A DNA stretch of 64,000 nt, from the NCBI GenBank assembly GCA_001899205.1, contig MKVL01000004.1, positions 291,691 to 355,690 on the forward strand. Direction: 5' to 3'. Positions 26,405 through 37,214 of the stretch are shown in pieces (position 1 is the stretch's first letter; every line of letters starts with the position of its first letter). The notes below the pieces were generated by a model. That model worked only from the letters and a program-made list of their open reading frames with translations, did no database searches and was not told the DNA's origin. Both the position numbers and the translations under genes were made by a program. The DNA comes from Mesorhizobium sp. 65-26. GTDB lineage: Bacteria; Pseudomonadota; Alphaproteobacteria; Rhizobiales; Rhizobiaceae.

Positions 26405-28045
26405 ATGATGATGGAAAAGTTTGCTCTTCGCTCTCGTAGCTTGCTTGCGGGGGCGGCGATGACCGCGTTGCTCGTCGGCATAGCGCCCGCCTTCGCCGTC
26501 ACGCCGGCCGACACGCTGGTCGAGGGTTTCGCCATCGACGACATCATCTCGATGGATCCGGGCGAGGCGTTCGAATTGTCGACCGCCGAAGTCACCGGCA
26601 ACACCTATGATCTGCTGGTACGTCTCGACCTCAGCGATACGTCCAAGGTCAAGGGCGACCTCGCCGAGAGCTGGACCGTCTCGGACGACGGCCTGACCTA
26701 CACCTTCAAGCTCAAGCCCGGCATGAAGTTCGCTTCCGGCAACCCGATCACCGCGGCTGACGTCGCCTATTCGTTCGAGCGCGCGATCAAGCTGGACAAG
26801 AGCCCGGCCTTCATCATCAACCAGTTCGGCATCAGCGGCGACAATGTCACCGAGAAGGCCAAGGCCGTCGACGACACCACCTTCCAGTTCGTCGTCGACA
26901 AGGCCTATGCGCCGAGCTTCGTGCTCAACTGCCTCTCGGCCACCGTCGCCTCGGTGGTGGACGCCAAGCTGGTCAAGGAACATGTCGCCGCCGTCACGCC
27001 AAGCGCCGACTACAAATGGGACAACGATTTCGGCAATGCCTGGCTGAAGACCGGCTATGCCGGTTCCGGCGCCTACAAGCTGCGTGAATGGCGCGCCAAC
27101 GAAGCCGTCGTGCTCGAGCGCAACGACAACTACAATGGCGAGAAAGCCAAGCTTGCGCGCGTCATCTACCGCAACATGAAGGAAAGCTCGGCGCAGCGCC
27201 TGGCGCTGGAGGCCGGCGACATCGACGTCGCCCGTAACCTTGAGCCGAACGATCTCGACGCCATCGCCAAGAACGCCGACCTCACCACCACCAGCGCGCC
27301 GAAGGGCACGGTCTATTACATCAGCCTGAACCAGAAGAATGCGAATCTCGCCAAGCCCGAGGTTCGGCAGGCGTTCAAATACCTGATCGACTATGACGCC
27401 CTGTCCACCACCATCCTCAAGGGCATCGGCGAGATACACCAGTCATTCCTGCCCAAGGGCGACCTTGGCGCTATCAACGACAATCCGTTCAAGCTCGACG
27501 TCGCCAAGGCCAAGGAGCTGCTTGCCAAGGCCGGCCTGCCGGATGGCTTCAAGGTGACGATGGACGTGCGCAGCGGCCAGCCGACCACCGGCATGGCGGA
27601 ATCGATCCAGCAGACCCTCGGCCAGGCCGGCATCCAGCTGGAGATCATTCCGGGCGATGGTAAGCAGACACTGACCAAGTATCGGGCCCGCAATCACGAC
27701 ATCTACATCGGCAACTGGGGCCAGGATTATTTCGACCCTAACTCCAACGCCCAGACTTTCGCCTCCAACCCGGACAATTCCGACAACGCCAAGATCAAGA
27801 CGCTGGCCTGGCGCAACGCCTGGGACATTCCGGACCTGACCAAGGAGACCGAGGCGGCGTTGCTGGAGAAGGATTCAGGCAAGCGCGCCGATATGTACAA
27901 GGATCTGCAGCAGAAGATCCTCGACACCAGCCCCTTCGTCATCATCCATCAGCAGTTGGAAGTGGCCGGCGTTCGCAAGAGCCTCAAGGACTTCGCGCTC
28001 GGCCCGAGCTTCGACACCAATTTCGTCTGGTCGGTCTCGAAGTAA
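26405..28045 (+). CDS. Dipeptide/oligopeptide ABC transporter substrate-binding protein
   Basis: A 546-residue family-5 periplasmic binding protein. The signal peptide (residues 1-31, cut after PAFA) is followed by DTLVEGFAIDDIISMDPGEA, an ESWTVSDDGLTYTFKLKPGM block and SGNPITAADVAYSFERAI, the usual family signature. Three consecutive ATGs stand at 26405-26413 behind the site AGGGAA; the first is used here. It begins a five-gene operon with two permeases and two ATPases, but the exact ligand (peptide, nickel, opine or other) cannot be read from sequence. Confidence 0.9.
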   Translation: MMMEKFALRSRSLLAGAAMTALLVGIAPAFAVTPADTLVEGFAIDDIISMDPGEAFELSTAEVTGNTYDLLVRLDLSDTSKVKGDLAESWTVSDDGLTYTFKLKPGMKFASGNPITAADVAYSFERAIKLDKSPAFIINQFGISGDNVTEKAKAVDDTTFQFVVDKAYAPSFVLNCLSATVASVVDAKLVKEHVAAVTPSADYKWDNDFGNAWLKTGYAGSGAYKLREWRANEAVVLERNDNYNGEKAKLARVIYRNMKESSAQRLALEAGDIDVARNLEPNDLDAIAKNADLTTTSAPKGTVYYISLNQKNANLAKPEVRQAFKYLIDYDALSTTILKGIGEIHQSFLPKGDLGAINDNPFKLDVAKAKELLAKAGLPDGFKVTMDVRSGQPTTGMAESIQQTLGQAGIQLEIIPGDGKQTLTKYRARNHDIYIGNWGQDYFDPNSNAQTFASNPDNSDNAKIKTLAWRNAWDIPDLTKETEAALLEKDSGKRADMYKDLQQKILDTSPFVIIHQQLEVAGVRKSLKDFALGPSFDTNFVWSVSK

Positions 28046-28063
28046 TCCCGACGGACGCGACGC

Positions 28064-29127
<1,064 letters not shown>

Positions 29128-29131
<4 letters not shown>

Positions 29132-30048
29132 GCGCGCAACCGATCCTTACCCGCCGCGAATGGTTGCTGAGCGACCGGCCTGCCTCGCGCATGCAGGCCA
29201 GGCTCGGCCGCGCCTATGTCGCCTGGCGGCGCTTTTCCGCCAACAGGCTGGCGCTGCTCGGCCTGCTGATCATCATCGCGCTGCTGGTCGTCGCGGCACT
29301 CGCCGACGTGCTCGCGCCCTATTCGCCGACCATCGGCGACCTCAAGAATGCCCGCCTGCTGGCGCCGGGCGCGGCGCACTGGTTCGGCACCGACGACCTT
29401 GGTCGCGATATCTACTCGCGCATCGTCTACGGCTCGCGCTGGACGCTCTACGTGGTCATCCTGGTGGCCATCATCGCCGCCCCCATAGGCCTGCTGGTCG
29501 GTACGGTCGCCGGCTATGCCGGCGGCTGGACCGACGCGATACTGATGCGCGTCACCGATATCTTCCTGGCCTTCCCGAAGCTGGTGCTGGCGCTGGCCTT
29601 CGTCGCCGCGCTGGGACCGGGCATCGAGAACGCCGTGCTGGCGATCGCCATCACTTCCTGGCCGCCCTACGCGCGTATCGCGCGCGCCGAGACGCTGACG
29701 GTACGCAACTCCGACTACATCAAGGCAGTGCAATTGATGGGCGCTTCGCCGTTCCGCATCGTCTTGCGCCACATCATGCCGCTCTGCATCTCCTCGCTGA
29801 TCATCCGGGTCACGCTCGACATGGCGGGCATCATCCTGACCGCCGCCGGCCTCGGCTTCCTCGGCCTCGGCGCGCAGCCGCCTCTGCCTGAATGGGGCGC
29901 GATGATCGCGTCGGGCCGCCGTTTCATCCTCGACCAGTGGTGGGTGGCGGGCGCCCCGGGTGGCGCCATCCTCATCGTCAGCCTCGGCTTCAACCTGTTG
30001 GGCGACGGCCTGCGCGACGCGCTCGATCCCCGGAGTGGTGATCAATGA
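29128..30048 (+). CDS. Peptide-type ABC transporter permease (DppC family)
   Basis: A 306-residue permease partner of the preceding DppB-type protein. A first helix (LALLGLLIIIALLVVAALA) precedes the motif HWFGTDDLGRDIYSRIVYGS typical of the DppC branch. The EAA loop follows (ETLTVRNSDYIKAVQLMGAS), then LGFLGLGAQPPLPEWGAMI. ATGA overlap with dppB-type gene indicates coupled translation. Confidence 0.92.
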
Positions 30049-30058
30049 GCGGTGATCA

Positions 30059-30892
30059 ATGAGCACGCTCCTGGATGTCGAGGATCTGCGCGTCACCTAT
30101 CCGACGCGCACCGGCGTGATCGAGGCCGTGCGCGGGGTTTCCTTCCAGCTCGGCCGCGAGCGGCTGGGCATCGTCGGCGAGAGCGGCTCTGGCAAGTCGC
30201 AGACCGGCCGCGCGATCATGGGGTTGACGCCGCCGCAGGCGCAGGTCTCGGCCAAAAAACTCGCCTTCGACGGGATCGATCTCATGGCGGCATCGCCGCG
30301 CGAGCGCCGGGCGCTGCGCGGCAACCGCATCGCGATGATCCTGCAGGATCCGAAATATTCGCTCGATCCGGTGATGAGCATCGGCCGCCAGATCGTCGAG
30401 ACGCTGCGCGCGCATGAAAGGGTCTCCAAGGCGGAGGCGCGAGAGCGGGCTCTCGCCATGCTGGAGGCGGTGCAGATCCGCGACCCGGCGCGCGTCTTCG
30501 ACCTGCACCCGCACGAGGTTTCTGGCGGCATGGGCCAGCGCGCCATGATCGCCATGATGCTGATCGCCGGTCCGGAGCTGATGATCGCCGACGAGCCGAC
30601 CTCGGCGCTTGACGTGACCGTGCAGCTCGACGTGCTCAAGATCCTCGACAAGCTCGTCGCCGAGCGCGGCATGGGCCTGATCTTCATCTCGCACGACCTG
30701 CGGCTCGTCTCGTCCTTCTGCGACCGGGTCATCGTCATGTATGCCGGCAAGGTGGTCGAGCAGATCAAGGCATCCGAGCTTCGCAACGCCCAGCATCCCT
30801 ACACGCTCGGCCTGCTCGACTGCATGCCCAGGATCGACGCCGACCGCCATCCGCTGCCGGTGCTCGACCGCAAACCGGAGTGGGCGGCATGA
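30059..30892 (+). CDS. Peptide-type ABC transporter ATPase (DppD family)
   Basis: A 277-residue ABC ATPase with Walker [11 protein letters not shown]-loop MILQDPKYSLDPVMS, signature EVSGGMGQR and Walker [11 protein letters not shown]. The signature reads SGGMGQ, the DppD form. It is shorter than usual DppD proteins (about 320-330 residues), with only a stub of the C-terminal oligopeptide domain (AQHPYTLGLLDCMPRID), so the C-terminal iron-sulphur cysteine cluster found in some members is absent. The start lies ten bases after the permease stop, in a small duplicated GTGATCAATGAGC stretch. Confidence 0.9.
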   Translation: MSTLLDVEDLRVTYPTRTGVIEAVRGVSFQLGRERLGIVGESGSGKSQTGRAIMGLTPPQAQVSAKKLAFDGIDLMAASPRERRALRGNRIAMILQDPKYSLDPVMSIGRQIVETLRAHERVSKAEARERALAMLEAVQIRDPARVFDLHPHEVSGGMGQRAMIAMMLIAGPELMIADEPTSALDVTVQLDVLKILDKLVAERGMGLIFISHDLRLVSSFCDRVIVMYAGKVVEQIKASELRNAQHPYTLGLLDCMPRIDADRHPLPVLDRKPEWAA

Positions 30893-31635
30893 CGGCGGCG
30901 CTCGCGATAGACCGTCTTGAGGTGGTTTTCGACCGCTTCCGCGCCCTGAAGGGCGTCAGCCTCGAGGTGCAGCCGGGTGAATCCTTCGGCCTGGTCGGGG
31001 AGTCCGGCTCCGGCAAGTCGACGCTGCTGAGGGCGATCGCAGGCCTCGCTCCGGTCACCTCCGGCGGCATCGCCGTTGATGGCCGGACATTGGGCCGCGG
31101 CCGCGACAAGGCCTTCTACCGCCAGGTGCAGATGGTCTTCCAGGACCCGTACGGGTCGCTGCACCCGCGCCAGACCGTCGACCGCCTGTTGCAGGAACCG
31201 CTGGCCATCCACGGTGTCGCCGACGGCGAGCGGCGCATCCAGCGCGCGCTCGACGAGGTCGGTCTCGGCAACGGCTTCCGCTTCCGCTACGCGCACCAGC
31301 TCTCCGGCGGCCAGCGCCAGCGCGTGGCGATTGCGCGCGCGCTCATCCTCGAACCTTCCATCCTTCTGCTCGACGAGCCGACATCGGCGCTCGATGCCTC
31401 CGTGCAGGCCGAGGTGCTGAACCTGCTGGAGGAGGTGCGGCGCCGCCGCAAGCTCACCTTCCTGATGGTCAGCCACGACCTCGCCGTCATCACCCATATG
31501 TGCGAGCGGTTGATGGTGATGCAGAATGGCGAGGCGGTGGAGAACCTTGCCGCGAGCGACCTAGTCGAACGCAAGGTGACGAAGGACTATACCCGCAACC
31601 TGCTCAAGGCGAGCGAGGGGTTTGTGAGGGCGTAG
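30889..31635 (+). CDS. Peptide-type ABC transporter ATPase (DppF family)
   Basis: A 248-residue ABC ATPase with Walker [11 protein letters not shown]-loop MVFQDPYGSLHPRQTVD, signature [15 protein letters not shown] and Walker [11 protein letters not shown]. It would pair with the preceding ATPase to power the permeases. It ends shortly after the ATPase core, without the usual C-terminal extension. The ATG at 30889 overlaps the previous stop by four bases. Confidence 0.92.
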   Translation: MTAALAIDRLEVVFDRFRALKGVSLEVQPGESFGLVGESGSGKSTLLRAIAGLAPVTSGGIAVDGRTLGRGRDKAFYRQVQMVFQDPYGSLHPRQTVDRLLQEPLAIHGVADGERRIQRALDEVGLGNGFRFRYAHQLSGGQRQRVAIARALILEPSILLLDEPTSALDASVQAEVLNLLEEVRRRRKLTFLMVSHDLAVITHMCERLMVMQNGEAVENLAASDLVERKVTKDYTRNLLKASEGFVRA

Positions 31636-31680
31636 CTCGTCGCATCCTGCCGATTTCCACTCTCGATGAGCGGCGCGCCC

Positions 31681-34600
31681 TCAGGCCGCGCCGCCTTCCA
31701 ATGCCGCTTCGCCGTGACCGCCCTGGTCTTCCGCACCCTGCCTGGGCTCCTTGATCCTGAACCACGTCACATAGAGCGCGGGCAGGAAGAGCAGCGTGAT
31801 CGCCGTGCCGGCGATGATGCCGCCCATCATGGAATAGGCCATCGGTCCCCAGAACACCTCGCGCGCGATCGGGATCAGCGCGAGGCTGGCGGCGGCCGCC
31901 GTCAGCGCGATCGGCCGCATGCGGTGCTCGGTCGCCTCGATCACGGCCGCCCAGCGATCCTTGCCCTCCGCCACGAGGTCCTCGATCTGCACGATTAGGA
32001 TCACCGAGTTGCGGATCAGGATGCCGATCAGCGCCAGCACGCCGAGGATGGCCACGAAGCCGAGCGGCGCGCCGCTCGGCACCAGTGCCGCCACCACGCC
32101 GATCAGTCCGAGCGGCGCCACGGCGACGACCAGGAACAGGCGCTGGAAGCTCTGCAACTGTACCATCAGGATGGTCGCCATGATGAACAGCATCAGCGGC
32201 ACCACGGCCGCGATCGGTCCCTGGCTGTTGGCGCTTTCCTCGACCGAACCGGCGGTGGCGATCGCATAGCCTGGCGGCAGCTTGGCGATGAAGGCCTCGA
32301 CCGATGGTTTCAGCTCGTTCACGACGGTGGCCGGAAGCGCGTCGCCGACCAGCCCGGCGCGCACGGTGATGGTCGGGATGCGGTCGCGCCGCCACACCGT
32401 CGGCTGCTCCAGCTCGTAACGGAAGTTGGCCACCGCGGCGAGCGGGATCGCCTCGCCGTTTCCGGTCGGAAGCTGCATGTTCTGCAGCGTCTCGATCGAG
32501 CCGCGCTCGGCCTCGCGCGAGCGGGCCACGACGTTGATCAGGTAGGTGGCGTCGCGCACCTGGGTGATGGTGGTGCCGCCAACGGTGCTGTTGAGCGCAC
32601 TGGCGATGTCGGAGGAGGTGATGCCGAGCTGGCGCGCCTTGTCCTGCAGCACGTCGACTCTCAGCACGCGCTGCGGCTCGTTCCAGTCGAATGTGGGGGC
32701 GGCAAGCTTCGGGTTGGCCGAAATGAGGCCGGCGAACTGCTGCGCCAGCTCGCGCACCGTCTGGATGTCAGGTCCGCTGACGCGATACTGCACCGGCCGG
32801 CCGACCGGTGGGCCGAGTTCGAGCAGCTTGACGAAGGCGTCGGTGCCGACGAACTCCTCGCGCAGCAGCTTCTCCAGCGCCGGCTTCACCCGGTTGCGGG
32901 CCTCGATGCTCTTGGTGACGATGACCGTCTGTCCGAAATAGGGGTTCGCCGGCTGCACGTCATAGGCAAGCACGAAGCGCACGGCGCCCTGGCCGATATA
33001 GGACGAGAAGTGATCGATGTCGGGATTGCCGGCCAGCGCGCGCTGCTCGAAACGCTCCATCTGGTCGCGCGTCTCGGCGATCGATGAATTCTGCGGCAGG
33101 TTCCAGTCGACGATCAGCTCCGGCCTGTCGGATGGCGGGAAGAACTGCTGCTGCACCAGCCCGAAGCCGGCGATCGAGGCGGCGAAGAGGATTACGGTGG
33201 CGATGATGGTCAGCCAATGCCGGCGCACCGAGAAGACCAGCACGCGCCGGAACAGCATGGTGAAGCGCCCGGGCTGGTCATGGTGCTTGGTCTTCATCGC
33301 TGCCGGCAGGATGGTCACGCCGAGAAGGGGCGCGAACAGCACCGCCACGATCCAGGACACCAGCAGCGACACGGCGATGACGACGAACAGCGTGAAAGTG
33401 TACTCGCCGGCGGCACTGGAATTGAGGCCGATCGGGATGAAGCCGGCCACCGTCACCAGCGTGCCCGTCAGCATCGGGAAGGCGGTGGAGGTGTAGACAT
33501 AGGTCGCGGCCTTCCGCAGGCTGTCGCCCACCTCCAGCCGCGCGACCATCATCTCGACCGCGATCATGGCGTCGTCGACCAGCAGGCCGAGCGCGATGAT
33601 CAGCGCGCCAAGCGAAATGCGCTGCAACGAGATGCCGAGATAGGCCATGACCACGAAGGTGATGGCGAGCACCAGCGGGATCGACAATGCCACGACGAAG
33701 CCCGCGCGCAGGCCGAGGCTGATAAAGGAGACCGCCAGCACGATGGCGACCGCCTCGAACAGCGCACGCGTGAAGCCGGACACCGCGTCCCTGACGATGA
33801 CCGGCTGGTCCGCCACCAGGTGCACGCCGACGCCCACCGGCAGGTCGGCCAGCACCCTGTCCATCTCCTTGTGCAGCGCCGTGCCGAATTCGAGCAGATT
33901 GGCGTTCGGCTTCATGCCGATGGCGAGACCGATCGCATCCTGGCCGTTGAAGCGGAACAGCGCCGTCGGCGGGTCGACATAGCCCCGCGTGATCGTCGCC
34001 ACGTCGCTCAGCCGGAAGAAGCGGTCGTTGACGCGCAGGTTGATGGCGCGCAGGCTTTCCTCGGAGGTGAACTGACCTCCGACGCGCACGCTGATGCGCT
34101 CGGGTCCGGACTGGATGACACCAGACGGCGTGATGGCGTTCTGCGCCTGCAGGCTGGCCAGGATGGCCTGCTGGTTGAGGCCGAGCGCCGCGATCTGCCG
34201 CGTCGAGAATTCGAGGTAGATCGCCTCGTCCTGGGCGCCGACGAGGTCGACTTTGCCGGCGTTCGGCACCGTCAGGATGCGGGTTCGAACATCCTCGACA
34301 TAATCGCGCAATTGCCGGGGCGTCAGCCCATCCGACGTGAAGGCGTAGATGTTGCCGTAGACATCGCCGAAGCGGTCGTTGAAGAACGGTCCCTGCACGC
34401 CTTGCGGAAACTGCGGCCAGATGTCGTTGACCATGTTGCGCACCTGCAGCCAGGTCGGCACGACGTCGCGCGCCCTGGTGGTCGGCTTCAGGTTGACGAA
34501 GATGACGGTCTTGCCGGCGGTGGTGACGGACTTGGTGTAGTCGAGGCTGTCGAGTTCCTCGAGCTTCTTCTCGATGCGGTCGGTCACCTGGCGCACGGTC

Positions 34601-34782
34601 TCGTTCACCGAGGCGCCGGGCCAGTTGGCCTGGATCACCATCGTCTTGATGGTGAAGGCCGGATCCTCCTCGCGTCCGAGATTGAGGTAGGAGAAGACGC
34701 CGGCCACCATGAAGACCAGCATGAAATACCAGACCAGCGAACGATGGCTGAGCGCCCAGTCGGAGAGATTGAAGCCTTTCAT
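31681..34782 (-). CDS. RND-family multidrug efflux permease (AcrB/MexB-like)
   Basis: A 1033-residue RND pump. Features in order: an N-terminal helix (LVWYFMLVFMVAGVFSYLNL) and EDPAFTIKTMVIQANWPGAS; a large periplasmic porter domain; the membrane block with the proton-relay aspartates in LIIALGLLVDDAMIAVEMM; a second porter domain; and a last helical block (GILIRNSVILIVQIEDL). The sequence is nearer to the hydrophobe/amphiphile 'efflux RND transporter permease' group with EEDPAF than to classical AcrB, so the substrate is unknown. The ATG at 34782 overlaps the adaptor gene by four bases. No outer-membrane TolC gene is beside it. Confidence 0.92.
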   Translation of the reverse strand: MKGFNLSDWALSHRSLVWYFMLVFMVAGVFSYLNLGREEDPAFTIKTMVIQANWPGASVNETVRQVTDRIEKKLEELDSLDYTKSVTTAGKTVIFVNLKPTTRARDVVPTWLQVRNMVNDIWPQFPQGVQGPFFNDRFGDVYGNIYAFTSDGLTPRQLRDYVEDVRTRILTVPNAGKVDLVGAQDEAIYLEFSTRQIAALGLNQQAILASLQAQNAITPSGVIQSGPERISVRVGGQFTSEESLRAINLRVNDRFFRLSDVATITRGYVDPPTALFRFNGQDAIGLAIGMKPNANLLEFGTALHKEMDRVLADLPVGVGVHLVADQPVIVRDAVSGFTRALFEAVAIVLAVSFISLGLRAGFVVALSIPLVLAITFVVMAYLGISLQRISLGALIIALGLLVDDAMIAVEMMVARLEVGDSLRKAATYVYTSTAFPMLTGTLVTVAGFIPIGLNSSAAGEYTFTLFVVIAVSLLVSWIVAVLFAPLLGVTILPAAMKTKHHDQPGRFTMLFRRVLVFSVRRHWLTIIATVILFAASIAGFGLVQQQFFPPSDRPELIVDWNLPQNSSIAETRDQMERFEQRALAGNPDIDHFSSYIGQGAVRFVLAYDVQPANPYFGQTVIVTKSIEARNRVKPALEKLLREEFVGTDAFVKLLELGPPVGRPVQYRVSGPDIQTVRELAQQFAGLISANPKLAAPTFDWNEPQRVLRVDVLQDKARQLGITSSDIASALNSTVGGTTITQVRDATYLINVVARSREAERGSIETLQNMQLPTGNGEAIPLAAVANFRYELEQPTVWRRDRIPTITVRAGLVGDALPATVVNELKPSVEAFIAKLPPGYAIATAGSVEESANSQGPIAAVVPLMLFIMATILMVQLQSFQRLFLVVAVAPLGLIGVVAALVPSGAPLGFVAILGVLALIGILIRNSVILIVQIEDLVAEGKDRWAAVIEATEHRMRPIALTAAAASLALIPIAREVFWGPMAYSMMGGIIAGTAITLLFLPALYVTWFRIKEPRQGAEDQGGHGEAALEGGAA

Positions 34783-35852
34783 GAGGCCCCTCCCTCGGGC
34801 ACCCTGACCTTCTGGCCTTCGCTCAGGCTGTGGACGCCGGCGGTGACGACGCGCATGCCGGCGTCGAGCCCCGATTCCACGGTGAAGGTGCCGCCGTTCC
34901 TGGCGGCGATCTTGATCTCTCGCGTGCTGACGCTGGAGGTCTTGGGGTCGACGACCCACACCTTCTGCGCGCCGTCCTTTTCGAGCAGCGCCGAGTTGGG
35001 CAGCTCGATCGTCGGCGCGACGTTGGTGGCACGGGTCGCGGTGATCGTCGAGCCGAGGCGGAACGCCACTGGCGGGTCGACCAGCGTCAGGCGCACGCGG
35101 CGGGTTCGCGTCGAGCCCTCCGCCTGCGGCGCGATCTCGCGCAGCTTGGCTTCCGTCCTGATCGACGGCAGCGACTGCAGCACGACCTCGAACGGCGCCC
35201 CGACCGCGAGATCGCCGGTCAGCTGGTCGGGAATGTCGACCACCGCCTCGCGCGGATCCGTGCGCGCCACGGTGACGACCGTCTGACCCGGCGAAACCGT
35301 CTGGCCGACTTCGGCGCCGACGGCCGTGACCACGCCGTCGAAGTCGGAGAACAGCCTGGTATAGCCGAGCTGTTCCTGGGATTTGGCAAGCGCGGCATTG
35401 GCGCGCTCGACGCCGGCCGCCGCCGATTGCCGGGCCTGCTGTGCGGCATCGAACACGGCCTGCGAGGTGTTGGCGGAAGCAAGCAGGGCGCGCTGGCGCT
35501 CTTCGCTCGCGGCGGCGTTGGCGAATTGCGCCTGGGCGTTGGACAGTTCAGCCCTTGCCGCTTGCAGTGCAAGCTCCAGCGCCGTCGGGTCGAGCGCCGC
35601 GATCGTCGTTCCCTTGGTCACGATGTCGCCGACCTTGACGTCGCGCGAGACGACGCGGCCGAGCAGGCGGAAGGCGAGGTCGGCGCTGAATTGCGGCGCG
35701 ATCGAGCCGGCGAAACCGAAACTCTGCGTTGTCCTCGGCTCGACGACCACCGACAGGACCGGCCGAACGATCTCCGGTGCCTTCTCGTCCGATTGCGAGC
35801 AGGCGGCGAGCGCCGCCAGCAGCAGGATGGCGGAAATGCGATGCGGGATCAT
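34779..35852 (-). CDS. RND efflux periplasmic adaptor (second copy)
   Basis: A 357-residue HlyD/AcrA-type adaptor. A lipoprotein signal (ILLLAALAACS, cysteine near residue 19) anchors it to the inner membrane. A lipoyl half (LAFRLLGRVVSRDVKVGD), a coiled-coil hairpin rich in Ala/Gln (ARAELSNAQAQFANAAAS) and the second lipoyl half (TRLFSDFDGVVTAVGAEVGQ) follow. It starts four bases before the end of another adaptor gene and overlaps the RND gene by four bases, so the three are one operon. Confidence 0.9.
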   Translation of the reverse strand: MIPHRISAILLLAALAACSQSDEKAPEIVRPVLSVVVEPRTTQSFGFAGSIAPQFSADLAFRLLGRVVSRDVKVGDIVTKGTTIAALDPTALELALQAARAELSNAQAQFANAAASEERQRALLASANTSQAVFDAAQQARQSAAAGVERANAALAKSQEQLGYTRLFSDFDGVVTAVGAEVGQTVSPGQTVVTVARTDPREAVVDIPDQLTGDLAVGAPFEVVLQSLPSIRTEAKLREIAPQAEGSTRTRRVRLTLVDPPVAFRLGSTITATRATNVAPTIELPNSALLEKDGAQKVWVVDPKTSSVSTREIKIAARNGGTFTVESGLDAGMRVVTAGVHSLSEGQKVRVPEGGAS

Positions 35853-36985
35853 TGGCCAGCTCCCGCGATCTCGACCGTCTGTCCCGGGCTGAGCAACTGT
35901 CCGCCCGCGGTGACGACGTTCTGGCCCGCCTCCAGCCCCTTGTCGATGACGACGACGCCGGAATCGAATGCCAGCACGCCGACCGGCGTGGTGGCCACCG
36001 CCTTGGTCGAGGGATCGACCACCCAGACAGCCGGCTTGCCGGCGCTGGACGTCAGTGCCTGCCAGGGCAGAAGGATCGCCTGCGTCGGCTTGGCGCTGAT
36101 GGTGCCGATCACGGCGGCGCCAAGCGGCAGGCCGGCGGGTGTGTCGGGGATCGCCACCTTGACGCGGATCGATCCCGAGGCCGGGTCGACCGCAGGCGAT
36201 ATCTCGCGCACCTGGCCCGTCGCCGTGACCTGCGGGTCCGACAGCAGCGTGATCGTCACCGCCGGCGCCGAGGGCGTCCGGGCAACGAGCGTCTCGTGCA
36301 CGTTGAACACCGCGTCCCGGTCGCCGTCCTCGGCGACGGTGAAGACGGTCTGCGCCGCCTGCACCACCTGGCCGGCCTCTACCTGGCGGGCGGTGATAAC
36401 GCCAGCGGCGCCTGCCTTGAGTTCGGTGAAGGAGAGGTTTTCCTTGGCATTGGCTAGCGCGCTTTGCGCGGCGTCCACGCTGCCCTGCGACACCTTCAGC
36501 GCCTGGTCGGCCGCGTCATAGTCGCGCCGCGTGGTGAAGCCCTGGGAAAGCAGCGTCTTTTGCCGTTGGAACGCCGCGGCCGCCTGCGTCAGCTGCGCCT
36601 GCGCGGCGTCGAGATCGGCCTGCGCGGAACGCAGGTCGGATTCCTGCTCCTGCGGATCGATCCGCGCCAGCACGGTGCCCTGGTCGACATGCTGGCCGAC
36701 ATCGACGAGCCGTTCGGCGACGCGACCGCCGACGCGGAAAGACAGGTTGTTGAGCGTGCGCGCCGCGATCACGCCGGTCAGCGAGGTCCTCGGCGCATAG
36801 TCCGCCAGGGCCACGGTTTCGGTGCGCACCATGACCGGCAGTTTACGGACAGAGGCGGTCTGCTCCTTCTGGCAGGCGGCCAGCGCCGCCGCGCAGCAGA
36901 ACAGCGCCGCGAAGGCCTGGAAGGACAAATGGCTTGAAGCTTTGACTGATGGCGGCGAGACGGACGGTTTCGCGTTCCTGCTCAT
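35849..36985 (-). CDS. RND efflux periplasmic adaptor (first copy)
   Basis: A 378-residue HlyD/AcrA-type adaptor and first gene of the RND operon. It has a lipoprotein-like signal (FAALFCCAAALAACQK), a lipoyl/coiled-coil core (RVGGRVAERLVDVGQHVDQG, QADLDAAQAQLTQAAAAFQR) and a beta-barrel C-terminal part. The ATG at 36985 was chosen because it gives this signal; an in-frame extension upstream lies in non-coding sequence. A CTATAT-like -10 at 37032-37037 on the minus strand may mark the promoter. Confidence 0.88.
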   Translation of the reverse strand: MSRNAKPSVSPPSVKASSHLSFQAFAALFCCAAALAACQKEQTASVRKLPVMVRTETVALADYAPRTSLTGVIAARTLNNLSFRVGGRVAERLVDVGQHVDQGTVLARIDPQEQESDLRSAQADLDAAQAQLTQAAAAFQRQKTLLSQGFTTRRDYDAADQALKVSQGSVDAAQSALANAKENLSFTELKAGAAGVITARQVEAGQVVQAAQTVFTVAEDGDRDAVFNVHETLVARTPSAPAVTITLLSDPQVTATGQVREISPAVDPASGSIRVKVAIPDTPAGLPLGAAVIGTISAKPTQAILLPWQALTSSAGKPAVWVVDPSTKAVATTPVGVLAFDSGVVVIDKGLEAGQNVVTAGGQLLSPGQTVEIAGAGQ

Positions 36986-37214
36986 GGTTCCCCTCAGCCG
37001 CGGGCCGCACGCGGACGGCGATACCGCTCGGATATAGCGAGGATAATCGATCGCAGGGAAAAGGGAACCTCCCTCGTATGCGTATCGAGCGGCACACCGG
37101 GAGGCCAGGCCCAATCGCCGCCTCTCGCTGCCGACTTGAGGAAAACGTGAAATAAGGCCAGAAGACAGGCTGGCAGCATCGAACCAGACGGGCGCGGGCC
37201 CGATGAGGGAGACC

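Noticed and set aside
25019-27439. Minus-strand frame of 806 codons across the transglycosylase and binding-protein genes
   Set aside because: It runs opposite two well-supported genes, its translation lacks domains, and long antisense frames are expected in GC-rich DNA with biased third positions.
33217-35286. Plus-strand frame of 689 codons opposite the RND operon
   Set aside because: It is a His/Asp/Arg-rich shadow of the RND permease and adaptor genes with no ribosome site or family features.
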